DNA of 5,964 bases from NCBI GenBank assembly GCA_015489055.1, contig WFMO01000177.1, positions 1-5,964 on the forward strand, given 5' to 3'. Below are positions 1 to 5,964 of this stretch, piece after piece. Each line of letters starts with the position of its first letter. Position 1 is the stretch's first letter. The translations under genes were made by a program, and so were the position numbers. The notes under the pieces are model-generated. The model was not told the DNA's origin and searched no databases. It saw nothing but the letters and a program-made list of their open reading frames with translations. The DNA is from Helicobacteraceae bacterium (GTDB lineage: Bacteria; Campylobacterota; Campylobacteria; Campylobacterales; Sulfurimonadaceae).

Positions 1-17
1 ATACTAAGTGAGACGCC

Positions 18-2093
18 ATGAGAATCTCAAAAACAATGCTTTTTATAGTAGCAGGGCTGGTTATTATCGTCTATACTTCAATTGTTATGTATTTTAATCA
101 ATTAAAAACCAATCGCTATCACACTGAGTTTAGAGCCGTACTGCAAAGATTGACAAATGACAATCTAAGAGTAAATTATGACATATTGTCTGTCTCATTG
201 TATGCGTACAGCAATGACGACAAGATAGCGCAAGATGACAAAATGCTGACAAATGACTATAAGGCGCTTCAATCTTTGCCTATCTTAAAAAACAAGCAAT
301 ACTCCACTGCTCTTATGCCTACGCTCTCTCGCTTAGGCAGGGCTATACAAAAAAAACAAACAAACATCACATGGTTTTTGATACTAAATGCAAACATTAA
401 AAACTCGTTTGTTTTTTTGTTAAATTATGCGCGAAAAAGTAGATATTACTTTAAACCATATAACCATATTCATCAAAAAATACGCCATATTATCCGTAAC
501 ATATCATATATAACAAGGATGCAAGACAGTAACTACCAATATAGCATCAAACTGCTTTTACCGCTTCAAAATCTAAATGAACGGCAGCTTAATTACATAC
601 ATACTTTCAATTTACACGATACATATATACAAACTCATCTGCGTAATTATTTTATCACCACAAGCAAGATATTAAACTCTCCTGTACGAAAGCTGCTGCA
701 AAATATAAATAAAAAGTTTATTAAGCTAAGTATTCGCGACGACCGAGAGCTAAAAATTAGAACAGCCTTTGCTCTTATAATCGCTATTATCGGAGCAATT
801 GGTATGTTGCTGCTTACATATCTCAAAGAAAGAGATAACAAAAAACTTAAAATCACTAAAGCCAGCCTTTTATATCAAACATCTCATGACGTCCTTACGG
901 GACTTTTAAATCGTTTTAGCCTTGAAAATACACTAAAACAACAACAAAAATATCTGCTTTTTTTGATAGATATAGATGGTTTTAAGCATATAAATGATCT
1001 ATACGGTACAGACATTGCAAATACTTTACTTAAAGAGTTTGCGGCTTTAATCAAGAAGATAAAGATAAAAAATCTCACCACATCTTATTATAGAATCGGC
1101 GGTGACGCATTTGTTGTTCTGAGCCAACCGCTTGCTTTAAAGCAAGCGGTACATACTGCAAAAAAATGGCGAGATCAAATCATATCGCACAGCTTTTGTA
1201 TTAAAAACATAGAAATATCCGTTAATGTTAAAATAGCGATAAACAACGTATATCCTCTGCTTGAAAATGCTGATATCGGGCTAAAAGAGATTAAATCAGC
1301 AAATGAAAAAAATATTATGGTTTATAGTCAAAAACTAAAACTTAGAGAGAAAATACAAAATAATATAAACATACTAAATCTAACCAAAGAAGCTTTGCGT
1401 AACAATATGGTGCATGCGTTCTTTCAGCCCATATTAAATCTACAATCACAAAAAATAGAAAAATATGAAGCTCTTGTTCGAATAATAAAAAAAGATGGCA
1501 CCATAATACCGCCTATCTCCTTTTTAGGTGTTATTGAAACGACTCCGCTTTATTATGATATTACAAAAAATATGATTAATAATATTATCAAAATCGCACA
1601 AGACAATAATGGGTATAGATTTTCATTAAATCTCTCGATGCAGGATATTCACAATGAAAAACTAATGAATATGCTTTTTTATGAACTAAAACAAGGTAGA
1701 ACAAACGGTGCAAATATTGATATAGAGCTACTTGAGACACAAAATCTTTATGATATTAAGGTCGTGCAGGCTTTTATAGATAAAGCTCATAAATTTGGGT
1801 GTAAAATACTAATAGATGACTTTGGCACCGGATATTCAAACTTTGCGTATCTCAGTCAACTCGATATTGATGTGCTCAAAATCGACGCTTCTATCGTCAA
1901 AAATATATTGACAAATGACAAGATGATGCAAACAATAAAAGTAATAGTACAGTTTGCCAAAGCTTTAAATATCCAGACAGTTGCAGAATTTGTTGATAAT
2001 CAAGAAGTATTAGATGAGATTGAAAAAATCGGCATAGATTACGCTCAAGGATATCTTATAGGCAAGCCAAGCGCTACTTTAAAAACAAGATAA
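18..2093 (+). CDS. Membrane-anchored sensor protein with degenerate GGDEF and intact EAL domain (probable c-di-GMP phosphodiesterase)
   Basis: Predicted to hydrolyse cyclic di-GMP to pGpG at the inner membrane in response to a periplasmic signal. The 691 residues run as follows: membrane segment about 7-26, helical and basic periplasmic region about 27-247, membrane segment about 249-269, GGDEF domain about 285-440, EAL domain about 450-688. GGDEF landmarks are DVLTGLLNR at 291-299 and the signature GGDAF at 361-365. Its fourth signature position is Ala, other GTP-contact positions are changed, and no RxxD inhibitory site precedes it, so cyclase activity is unlikely. In the EAL domain E484 (EALVR), N538, E570, E573, D600/D601 (DDFGTG), K621, E657 and Q677 match the known metal and catalytic positions of RocR, so phosphodiesterase activity is likely. 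The ATG at 18 sits just before the first membrane helix; the upstream ribosome site (GTGAG) is weak. The 3' end overlaps the converging AMIN gene. The signal sensed is unknown. Confidence 0.93.
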   Translation: MRISKTMLFIVAGLVIIVYTSIVMYFNQLKTNRYHTEFRAVLQRLTNDNLRVNYDILSVSLYAYSNDDKIAQDDKMLTNDYKALQSLPILKNKQYSTALMPTLSRLGRAIQKKQTNITWFLILNANIKNSFVFLLNYARKSRYYFKPYNHIHQKIRHIIRNISYITRMQDSNYQYSIKLLLPLQNLNERQLNYIHTFNLHDTYIQTHLRNYFITTSKILNSPVRKLLQNINKKFIKLSIRDDRELKIRTAFALIIAIIGAIGMLLLTYLKERDNKKLKITKASLLYQTSHDVLTGLLNRFSLENTLKQQQKYLLFLIDIDGFKHINDLYGTDIANTLLKEFAALIKKIKIKNLTTSYYRIGGDAFVVLSQPLALKQAVHTAKKWRDQIISHSFCIKNIEISVNVKIAINNVYPLLENADIGLKEIKSANEKNIMVYSQKLKLREKIQNNINILNLTKEALRNNMVHAFFQPILNLQSQKIEKYEALVRIIKKDGTIIPPISFLGVIETTPLYYDITKNMINNIIKIAQDNNGYRFSLNLSMQDIHNEKLMNMLFYELKQGRTNGANIDIELLETQNLYDIKVVQAFIDKAHKFGCKILIDDFGTGYSNFAYLSQLDIDVLKIDASIVKNILTNDKMMQTIKVIVQFAKALNIQTVAEFVDNQEVLDEIEKIGIDYAQGYLIGKPSATLKTR
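1127..1150. repeat. Perfect 24-bp palindrome inside the GGDEF coding region
   Basis: The half site ACCGCTTGCTTT is followed directly by its exact reverse complement, with no spacer and no mismatch over 12 base pairs. It is richer in G+C than the surrounding gene. It lies in codons 370-378 (QPLALKQAV), just after the GGDAF signature. Folded as RNA it could form a stem of about 10 pairs with a TTAA loop. No T-run follows on either strand, so it does not look like an intrinsic terminator. Its function is unknown; a protein-binding site or mRNA hairpin is possible. The symmetry is seen directly, and any role is inference. Confidence 0.9.
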
Positions 2094-2705
2094 TTTATAA
2101 CCTTGCCCAACTTTTGTAAAAGAACAGCGGTAATCTCCATCAAGCTGTAATACCACTCTATAGTATCCATCATGATTGCCAATAAAGACATATTTAAAAA
2201 TGCTGTTCTTTAGCTGTTTGTCAAAACTTAAAAAGTGATCCACTCTTTTAAAATCAAGAACTACCCTGTAAGGCGATATCATCTTAAAATATCGTATATT
2301 TTTATCTTTTGTTAAAAAATCAACACTACTGCTAAATATTTTAAGAGATAAAAATTTATGAAATTTTATAAGACTAACAGGCTGTCTAGCTGATTTTACT
2401 GAAGTTAATTTAGCAGTAGGAAATGCCTGAGATATAAAAATGGGCACATGCCAATCTATTTTATTGGAAAGCGTGATGGTTTTTGTACCTACAGATCCAT
2501 CAATATTGATAAACTTGACAGTTACCTGTTTTAAAATTCTGGCACTTGAAGGCAGAGTGATTGATGCATTTTTTAGAGGTGGATATGATTTAAGATGGTT
2601 TGACGTAACACTAAGCTCCCCCAAACCATGTTCCATAAAAAAAGGATTTACCCTAGCGCTCAGAAGCGTAGCTGTCATTATCAAAACAAAACTGACTTTA
2701 TTCAC
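2079..2705 (-). CDS. Exported AMIN-domain protein of the recA-eno cluster
   Basis: A periplasmic protein of unknown exact role. AMIN domains typically bind peptidoglycan or help place envelope and division machines. Residues 1-17 form a signal peptide with a likely cut after LLSA, before RVNPF. There is no lipobox cysteine, so it is probably not a lipoprotein. The C-terminal part, about 118-208, has the AMIN pattern: PYRVVLDF at 145-152 and YYRVVLQLDGDY at 181-192. Cys194 and Cys207 near the end could form a disulfide after export. The start is GTG at 2705-2703; AAAGG at 2716-2712 lies six bases upstream, and the preceding gene ends only two bases away, so the two are surely co-transcribed. 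An overlapping ATG at 2707 is followed at once by a stop and is not the start. I recall similar proteins in this place in Helicobacter and Campylobacter. The stop overlaps the converging GGDEF/EAL gene by 15 bases. Confidence 0.85.
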   Translation of the reverse strand: MNKVSFVLIMTATLLSARVNPFFMEHGLGELSVTSNHLKSYPPLKNASITLPSSARILKQVTVKFINIDGSVGTKTITLSNKIDWHVPIFISQAFPTAKLTSVKSARQPVSLIKFHKFLSLKIFSSSVDFLTKDKNIRYFKMISPYRVVLDFKRVDHFLSFDKQLKNSIFKYVFIGNHDGYYRVVLQLDGDYRCSFTKVGQGYKLSCF

Positions 2706-2707
2706 AT

Positions 2708-2992
2708 CTAACCTTTATTATTGGCGGGAGCCAATTCTTTTAACTGAAAATAGCTCTTTTGATCTTTTGCGTTCTCTGCCTTTAAAACTTTGATTTTTAC
2801 CTTTAAATTATTTTCATAACTCTCTAAGCTCATCAACACTTCCAATGAATTTTGTCCAAAGAGCAAAGTTCCTATATAGATACCTACAACAACAACGGCT
2901 ACAAAGGCTATAAAAAATTTAAGCGTCGAAAGCCCAAAATACCTTTGTGTAAAAGATTCATCGTTATCTATATCTTTATATAAATCACTCAT
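2708..2992 (-). CDS. Small one-pass membrane protein with coiled coil, FtsB/DivIC-like
   Basis: A 94-residue protein with a short acidic cytoplasmic N-terminus (1-23), one membrane helix at about 25-45 (rich in Ile, Val and Phe), and a periplasmic coiled-coil segment at about 49-87 with Leu/Ile spaced in heptads (L50, L53, L56, L63, I67, L70). Size, topology and coil resemble septum-formation initiator proteins (FtsB/DivIC), which scaffold FtsQ/FtsL and activate septal wall synthesis. This assignment rests on architecture and gene position, not on a diagnostic motif, so it is tentative. The ATG at 2992 is the only sensible start, because the next Met lies past the membrane helix, but no good ribosome site precedes it. 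It lies 14 bases after eno and two bases before the AMIN gene. The pairing with an AMIN protein fits an envelope or division role. Confidence 0.8.
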   Translation of the reverse strand: MSDLYKDIDNDESFTQRYFGLSTLKFFIAFVAVVVVGIYIGTLLFGQNSLEVLMSLESYENNLKVKIKVLKAENAKDQKSYFQLKELAPANNKG

Positions 2993-3006
2993 TGAAATTT
3001 TACAGG

Positions 3007-4281
3007 TTAACTCTTAAAAAGAGTTGCACCCAAATATTGGCCATATACTATTTCGCTCTGTATCTCTAACAAGCGATTATATTTTGCAATCCTCTCGCTT
3101 CTGGCAGTAGAACCTGTTTTAATCTCTCCACAATTTAGAGCAACAGCAAAATCGGCTATAAAAGCATCTTCGCTTTCCCCTGAGCGGTGACTCATGACGC
3201 ACTTATAGCCATTTCTTTGAGCTAGGCGTACCGTTAACATAGTTTCACTAACAGTACCGATTTGATTTGGTTTGATTAAAATAGCATTTGCAATATTTTT
3301 CTCAATACCCTCATTTAAGATATTTGCATTTGTAACGAACAAATCATCACCTACAATCTGAATCTTATCTGCCAATCTCTGTGTCAGCAATTCCCATCCA
3401 TCCCAATCATCTTCGCTTAATCCATCTTCTATTGAGACGATAGGATATTTTTCACATAAGCTTTCATAATATGCAATAAGTTCTTGCGAAGATACAGTTT
3501 TGTTTTCCGATTCAAGGCGATATCCTCCATCAGTTACCAGTTCTGAAGCTGCCACGTCAAGTGCTATTGCAATATCTTTACCTGGTATATATCCTGCTTT
3601 TTTAATGGCTTCCAGGATAACTATAATGGGCTCTTCGTTTGAGCTTAGATTTGGAGCAAACCCACCCTCATCACCTAAAGATGTGCTATGATTTTGCTCT
3701 GTTAAAATAGCTTTTAGATTATGATAAACCTCAGAAGACGCTCTAAGCGCATCAGAAAAGCTTTCAAACTTTAAGGGCATTATCATATATTCTTGAAAAT
3801 CAACTGAGTTATCTGCATGACTTCCACCATTTATAATATTTAACATAGGAGTGGGCATTATCATGGCGTTGGCTCCTCCTAAATATCTATATAAAGGAAT
3901 ATCCAGACTCTTAGCTGCTGCGCGTGCCACCGCCATTGAAACACCTAAGACTGCATTTGCGCCTAAACTTGCATAGTTTGATGTTGAATCAAGTCCCTTC
4001 ATAGCAGCGTCTATCATAGCCTGATTAAAAGGACTCATACCCATTAGCTCATCTGCAATATCATTGTTGATATTTTCAACAGCAGTTAAAACACCTTTGC
4101 CAAGATATCTCGTCTTATCATTATCTCTTAACTCCAAAGCTTCACGCTTGCCCGTGCTGGCACCGCTTGGCACTATAGCGCTCTCTTTTGTGCCGTCACT
4201 TAAGGTAACAGTTGCTTTTACAGTAGGATTTCCTCTAGAATCCATCACCTCCATAGCGCTTATATCATCTATATATATCAT
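3007..4281 (-). CDS. eno: Enolase (phosphopyruvate hydratase)
   Basis: Cytoplasmic enzyme interconverting 2-phosphoglycerate and phosphoenolpyruvate in glycolysis and gluconeogenesis. The 424 residues are the normal bacterial length. All key residues are present: S42 in the mobile loop SGAST, H155 in GGSHADN, E164, E205 in GDEGG, the magnesium ligands D242, E285 and D312, the catalytic base K337 within the signature [11 protein letters not shown]365-R366-S367 and K388. The protein therefore looks fully active. The ATG overlaps the recA stop as ATGA, and its Shine-Dalgarno sequence GAGGGGG lies inside the last codons of recA, which suggests translational coupling. The next gene begins 14 bases after the stop. 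Confidence 0.99.
   Translation of the reverse strand: MIYIDDISAMEVMDSRGNPTVKATVTLSDGTKESAIVPSGASTGKREALELRDNDKTRYLGKGVLTAVENINNDIADELMGMSPFNQAMIDAAMKGLDSTSNYASLGANAVLGVSMAVARAAAKSLDIPLYRYLGGANAMIMPTPMLNIINGGSHADNSVDFQEYMIMPLKFESFSDALRASSEVYHNLKAILTEQNHSTSLGDEGGFAPNLSSNEEPIIVILEAIKKAGYIPGKDIAIALDVAASELVTDGGYRLESENKTVSSQELIAYYESLCEKYPIVSIEDGLSEDDWDGWELLTQRLADKIQIVGDDLFVTNANILNEGIEKNIANAILIKPNQIGTVSETMLTVRLAQRNGYKCVMSHRSGESEDAFIADFAVALNCGEIKTGSTARSERIAKYNRLLEIQSEIVYGQYLGATLFKS
3009..3025 (-). other. Small hairpin overlapping the eno stop codon
   Basis: AACTCTT and AAGAGTT form a perfect seven-pair inverted repeat around a three-base loop, covering the last codons and stop of eno, just upstream of the 94-residue membrane-protein gene. 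No T-run follows in the leftward direction, so a classic terminator is unlikely. It might be an RNA processing or stability element, or chance. Confidence 0.35.
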
Positions 4282-5315
4282 ACATCCCCCTCATCAATAT
4301 CTGAAACATCCATAATCATTAAATTTGTCAGACCCATAGCTTCTTTGACTTTCTTTTCAATCTCAGCAGCTAACTCAGGTTCGTTTTTAAACTTTTGTTT
4401 AACATTTTCACGACCCTGACCCAACTTTGTCTCCTCATAAGAAAACCATGCTCCACTTTTATCTATAATATCAAGCTTGACACCGTAATCCACAAGTTCA
4501 CCCTCTTTAGAAATCCCTTCACCAAACATTATATCAAATTCTGCCTGACGAAAAGGAGGAGCTACTTTGTTTTTGATAACCTTTGCTTTAACACGGTTGC
4601 CTATCTGGCTGTCTCCTTGTTTGAGTGACGCTATACGTCTTACATCTATACGCACTGATGCGTAAAACTTTAGTGCATTACCCCCTGTGGTGGTCTCAGG
4701 TGAGCCATACCCCATCATTCCTATTTTCATACGTATCTGATTTATAAATATCACTGTGCAGTTCATCTTACTTAAAACACCGGTTAGTTTTCTGAGTGCT
4801 TTTGACATTAAGCGTGCCTGAACGCCGACATTTTGATCACTCATCTCACCTTCTATCTCAGACTTTGGAGTAAGAGCGGCAACAGAATCTATAACTATCA
4901 AATCAACCGCACCGCTTCTAGCTATCGTCTCAACAACATCTAAAGCCTGTTCGCCGTAATCTGGCTGTGAGACAAGCAAATTGTCAATATCCACACCAAG
5001 ATTTTTTGCGTAAACCACATCAAGAGCATGCTCTGCGTCTATAAATGCACACACACCGCCTTGCTTTTGACATTCTGCCGTAATTTGAAGAGCAAGAGTT
5101 GTTTTTCCGGAACTCTCAGGTCCATAGATCTCTACTACTCTGCCTTGTGGAACTCCGCCGATTCCAAGTGCCAAATCAAGCCCAAGCGAACCGGTGCTTA
5201 TAGATTGAATCGGCATAATCTCTTTGTCTCCAAGGCGCATCAAAGTACCTTTTCCAAACGCTTTATCTATCTGCTTTAACGCCAAATCCAATGATTTTTG
5301 TTTGTTGTCATCCAT
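4278..5315 (-). CDS. recA: RecA recombinase
   Basis: ATP-dependent DNA strand-exchange protein for homologous recombination and repair. The 345 residues are close to the usual length and run without interruption. Walker A GPESSGKT is at 65-72, the conserved E95 lies in FIDAEHALD, and Walker B LIVIDS ends at 144. Loop L1 is around 153-171, and loop L2 follows NQIRMK, with Q193 equivalent to the ATP-sensing Gln194 of E. coli. The C-terminal tail is short and only mildly acidic. The ATG at 5315 is preceded by AGG at 5327-5325, nine bases away. It is the first gene of the leftward cluster, and its last codons carry the ribosome site for eno. I saw no obvious LexA-type operator upstream, which fits my recollection that LexA is generally absent from this phylum. 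Confidence 0.99.
   Translation of the reverse strand: MDDNKQKSLDLALKQIDKAFGKGTLMRLGDKEIMPIQSISTGSLGLDLALGIGGVPQGRVVEIYGPESSGKTTLALQITAECQKQGGVCAFIDAEHALDVVYAKNLGVDIDNLLVSQPDYGEQALDVVETIARSGAVDLIVIDSVAALTPKSEIEGEMSDQNVGVQARLMSKALRKLTGVLSKMNCTVIFINQIRMKIGMMGYGSPETTTGGNALKFYASVRIDVRRIASLKQGDSQIGNRVKAKVIKNKVAPPFRQAEFDIMFGEGISKEGELVDYGVKLDIIDKSGAWFSYEETKLGQGRENVKQKFKNEPELAAEIEKKVKEAMGLTNLMIMDVSDIDEGDV
4286..4292 (-). promoter_or_regulatory. eno Shine-Dalgarno site embedded in the recA C-terminal codons
   Basis: GAGGGGG lies four bases before the eno ATG and inside the codons for the last residues of RecA (DEGDV). Together with the 4-base ATGA stop/start overlap at 4278-4281, this suggests that ribosomes finishing recA re-initiate on eno. 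It is the strongest ribosome site in the window. Confidence 0.75.
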
Positions 5316-5324
5316 CCAATTTTA

Positions 5325-5327
5325 CCT
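5325..5327 (-). promoter_or_regulatory. recA ribosome binding site
   Basis: On the minus strand, GCAGGTAAAATTGG precedes the recA ATG. The AGG core is nine bases upstream of the start codon and supports the start at 5315. Confidence 0.6.
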
Positions 5328-5344
5328 GCTTTTTTATAAGTTTA

Positions 5345-5377
5345 GCAATATTTTCTACTTATGAAATATAATATTGC
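5345..5377. repeat. Interrupted inverted repeat in the recA upstream region
   Basis: GCAATATT at 5345-5352 and its exact complement AATATTGC at 5370-5377 are separated by 17 bases. If transcription starts near 5388, the repeat lies in the recA 5' untranslated region, where it could form a hairpin upstream of the ribosome site or act as an operator. The region is very AT-rich, so chance is possible. Confidence 0.4.
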
Positions 5378-5394
5378 ATTTTGTCATATCTCTT

Positions 5395-5403
5395 ATTTTA
5401 TCA
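5395..5403 (-). promoter_or_regulatory. Candidate recA promoter (extended -10)
   Basis: On the minus strand the sequence reads TGATAAAAT, an extended -10 (TG, one base, TAAAAT) matching the sigma-70 hexamer at five of six positions. No clear -35 is visible, which is common in Campylobacterota. It would give a leader of roughly 70 bases before recA. It is the likely promoter for the recA-eno-membrane protein-AMIN cluster. Low complexity limits confidence. Confidence 0.4.
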
Positions 5404-5412
5404 TTTTTTAGC

Positions 5413-5418
5413 TAAAAT
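5413..5418 (+). promoter_or_regulatory. Candidate mqnD promoter (-10)
   Basis: TAAAAT preceded by a T-run and followed by AATGCA looks like a Campylobacterota sigma-70 -10 element, and would start RNA near 5425, about 30 bases before the TTG. It overlaps the perfect 12-bp palindrome TTTTAGCTAAAA (5406-5417) and lies only 12 bases from the divergent recA -10. Confidence 0.45.
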
Positions 5419-5455
5419 AATGCATTAAGTACCTAATTTTATAAATGGATATGAT

Positions 5456-5964
5456 TTGAAAAATATAACTATTGCACATTCTCCGGATGCTGATGATGTT
5501 TTTATGTACTATGCTATCAAGTTTGGGTGGATAGGATTAGATGATGTTAACTTCAGCAATATCTCAAAAGATATACAAACACTAAACGAAGACGCTCTTG
5601 AGGGCATACATGACATAGTGGCTATCAGTTTTGCACTTTTTCCTCTTATACGCAACGAATACGCTCCCATCAGAACTGCCGTTAGCTTTGGTTATGGTTA
5701 TGGTCCAAAACTCATAAAGAAAAAAGGTGCAAAACTAAAACGAGCTTTTAAAGTCGCGCTAAGCGGTAAGCACACCACAAATGCTATGCTCTTTAAGATA
5801 GCATATCCAGATGCAAAAATCGTTTATATGAACTTTTTACAGATAGAAGATGCCGTAAAAAACGGTGAAGTTGACGCAGGTGTCTTAATACATGAAAGCA
5901 TACTCACGTTTGATGATACGCTTGAAGTTGAAAGAGAGATGTGGGACATATGGCTTGATTTGGC
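5456..5964 (+). CDS. mqnD: MqnD-like 1,4-dihydroxy-6-naphthoate synthase, partial (N-terminal part)
   Basis: Enzyme of the futalosine pathway to menaquinone that turns cyclic de-hypoxanthine futalosine into 1,4-dihydroxy-6-naphthoate. The first 169 complete codons are in the window and the gene runs off the right edge without a stop. Visible landmarks are HSPDADD at 8-14 (family position of SPCPNDTF in Thermus MqnD), the substrate-binding GKHTT at 104-108, and GVLIHES at 142-148, whose H146 corresponds to the catalytic His145 of Thermus MqnD. It starts with TTG at 5456: an in-frame stop lies at 5426-5428, no in-frame ATG comes before the HSPDADD motif, and GGA at 5447-5449 is six bases upstream. 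It is divergent from recA. The family also resembles periplasmic binding proteins, but there is no signal peptide, which fits a cytoplasmic enzyme. Confidence 0.88.
   Translation, partial: MKNITIAHSPDADDVFMYYAIKFGWIGLDDVNFSNISKDIQTLNEDALEGIHDIVAISFALFPLIRNEYAPIRTAVSFGYGYGPKLIKKKGAKLKRAFKVALSGKHTTNAMLFKIAYPDAKIVYMNFLQIEDAVKNGEVDAGVLIHESILTFDDTLEVEREMWDIWLDL

Noticed and set aside
1..21. Frame 1 is open from the window edge to a TGA at 19-21 that overlaps the ATG at 18 as ATGA, possibly the end of an upstream gene.
   Set aside because: Only six codons are visible, so chance cannot be excluded and no product can be named.
151..1919. The 11-mer TGACAAATGAC occurs three times (151-161, 247-257, 1909-1919) in the GGDEF/EAL gene.
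   Set aside because: All three copies are in the same codon frame and encode Leu-Thr-Asn-Asp, and the spacing is irregular, so coincidence from shared peptides is more likely than a DNA repeat system.
2094..2130. Possible terminator stem CTTTT/AAAAG downstream of the GGDEF/EAL gene.
   Set aside because: The stem is short, AT-only apart from one pair, and has no T-run after it.
2440..2793. Plus-strand open frame of 117 codons across the AMIN and coiled-coil genes.
   Set aside because: It lies antisense to two well-supported genes, has no recognisable domain, and is best explained as a shadow.
4064..5279. Plus-strand open frames opposite eno and recA.
   Set aside because: They are short antisense frames over highly conserved genes, with protein sequences of no coherent character.
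5365..5387. ATGACA at 5387-5382 on the minus strand as a -35 for recA.
   Set aside because: No acceptable -10 hexamer occurs 15-18 bases downstream, so the extended -10 at 5403-5395 is preferred.

Overview
The window looks like ordinary core chromosome of a Campylobacterota (formerly Epsilonproteobacteria) bacterium, most likely Sulfurimonas or a close relative. The reasons are the AT-rich sequence, the gene order recA - eno - small coiled-coil membrane protein - AMIN-domain protein (the order I recall from Helicobacter and Campylobacter), and a divergent MqnD-type gene with the 'HSPDADD' motif, which points to the futalosine route to menaquinone. The genus is inferred from recall of gene order and protein style, not from a database search.

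Layout. Positions 18-2093 (+) encode a membrane-anchored sensor protein of 691 residues with a degenerate GGDEF domain and an EAL domain in which every catalytic residue is present. Positions 5315 down to 2079 (-) hold a tightly packed four-gene cluster transcribed leftward: recA (4278-5315), eno (3007-4281, overlapping recA by 4 bases), a 94-residue one-pass membrane protein with a coiled coil resembling FtsB/DivIC (2708-2992), and a 208-residue exported AMIN-domain protein with a GTG start (2079-2705). The 3' ends of the AMIN gene and the GGDEF/EAL gene converge and overlap by 15 bases. Positions 5316-5455 are a divergent, very AT-rich intergenic region with candidate back-to-back promoters. 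From 5456 (+) a TTG-started mqnD-like gene runs off the right edge. No stretch longer than about 140 bases lacks a gene, and no tRNA, rRNA, CRISPR array or mobile element is visible.

Function. recA and eno are housekeeping genes (recombination and repair, glycolysis/gluconeogenesis). Their co-transcribed partners look like cell-envelope or division proteins. The GGDEF/EAL protein is predicted to hydrolyse cyclic di-GMP in response to a periplasmic signal. mqnD acts in menaquinone synthesis.

I see no clearly new multi-gene system. The observations most worth a second look are a perfect 24-bp palindrome inside the GGDEF coding region (1127-1150), the selectively decayed GGDEF domain fused to an intact EAL domain, the overlapping convergent 3' ends, and the inverted repeats and overlapping promoters between recA and mqnD.
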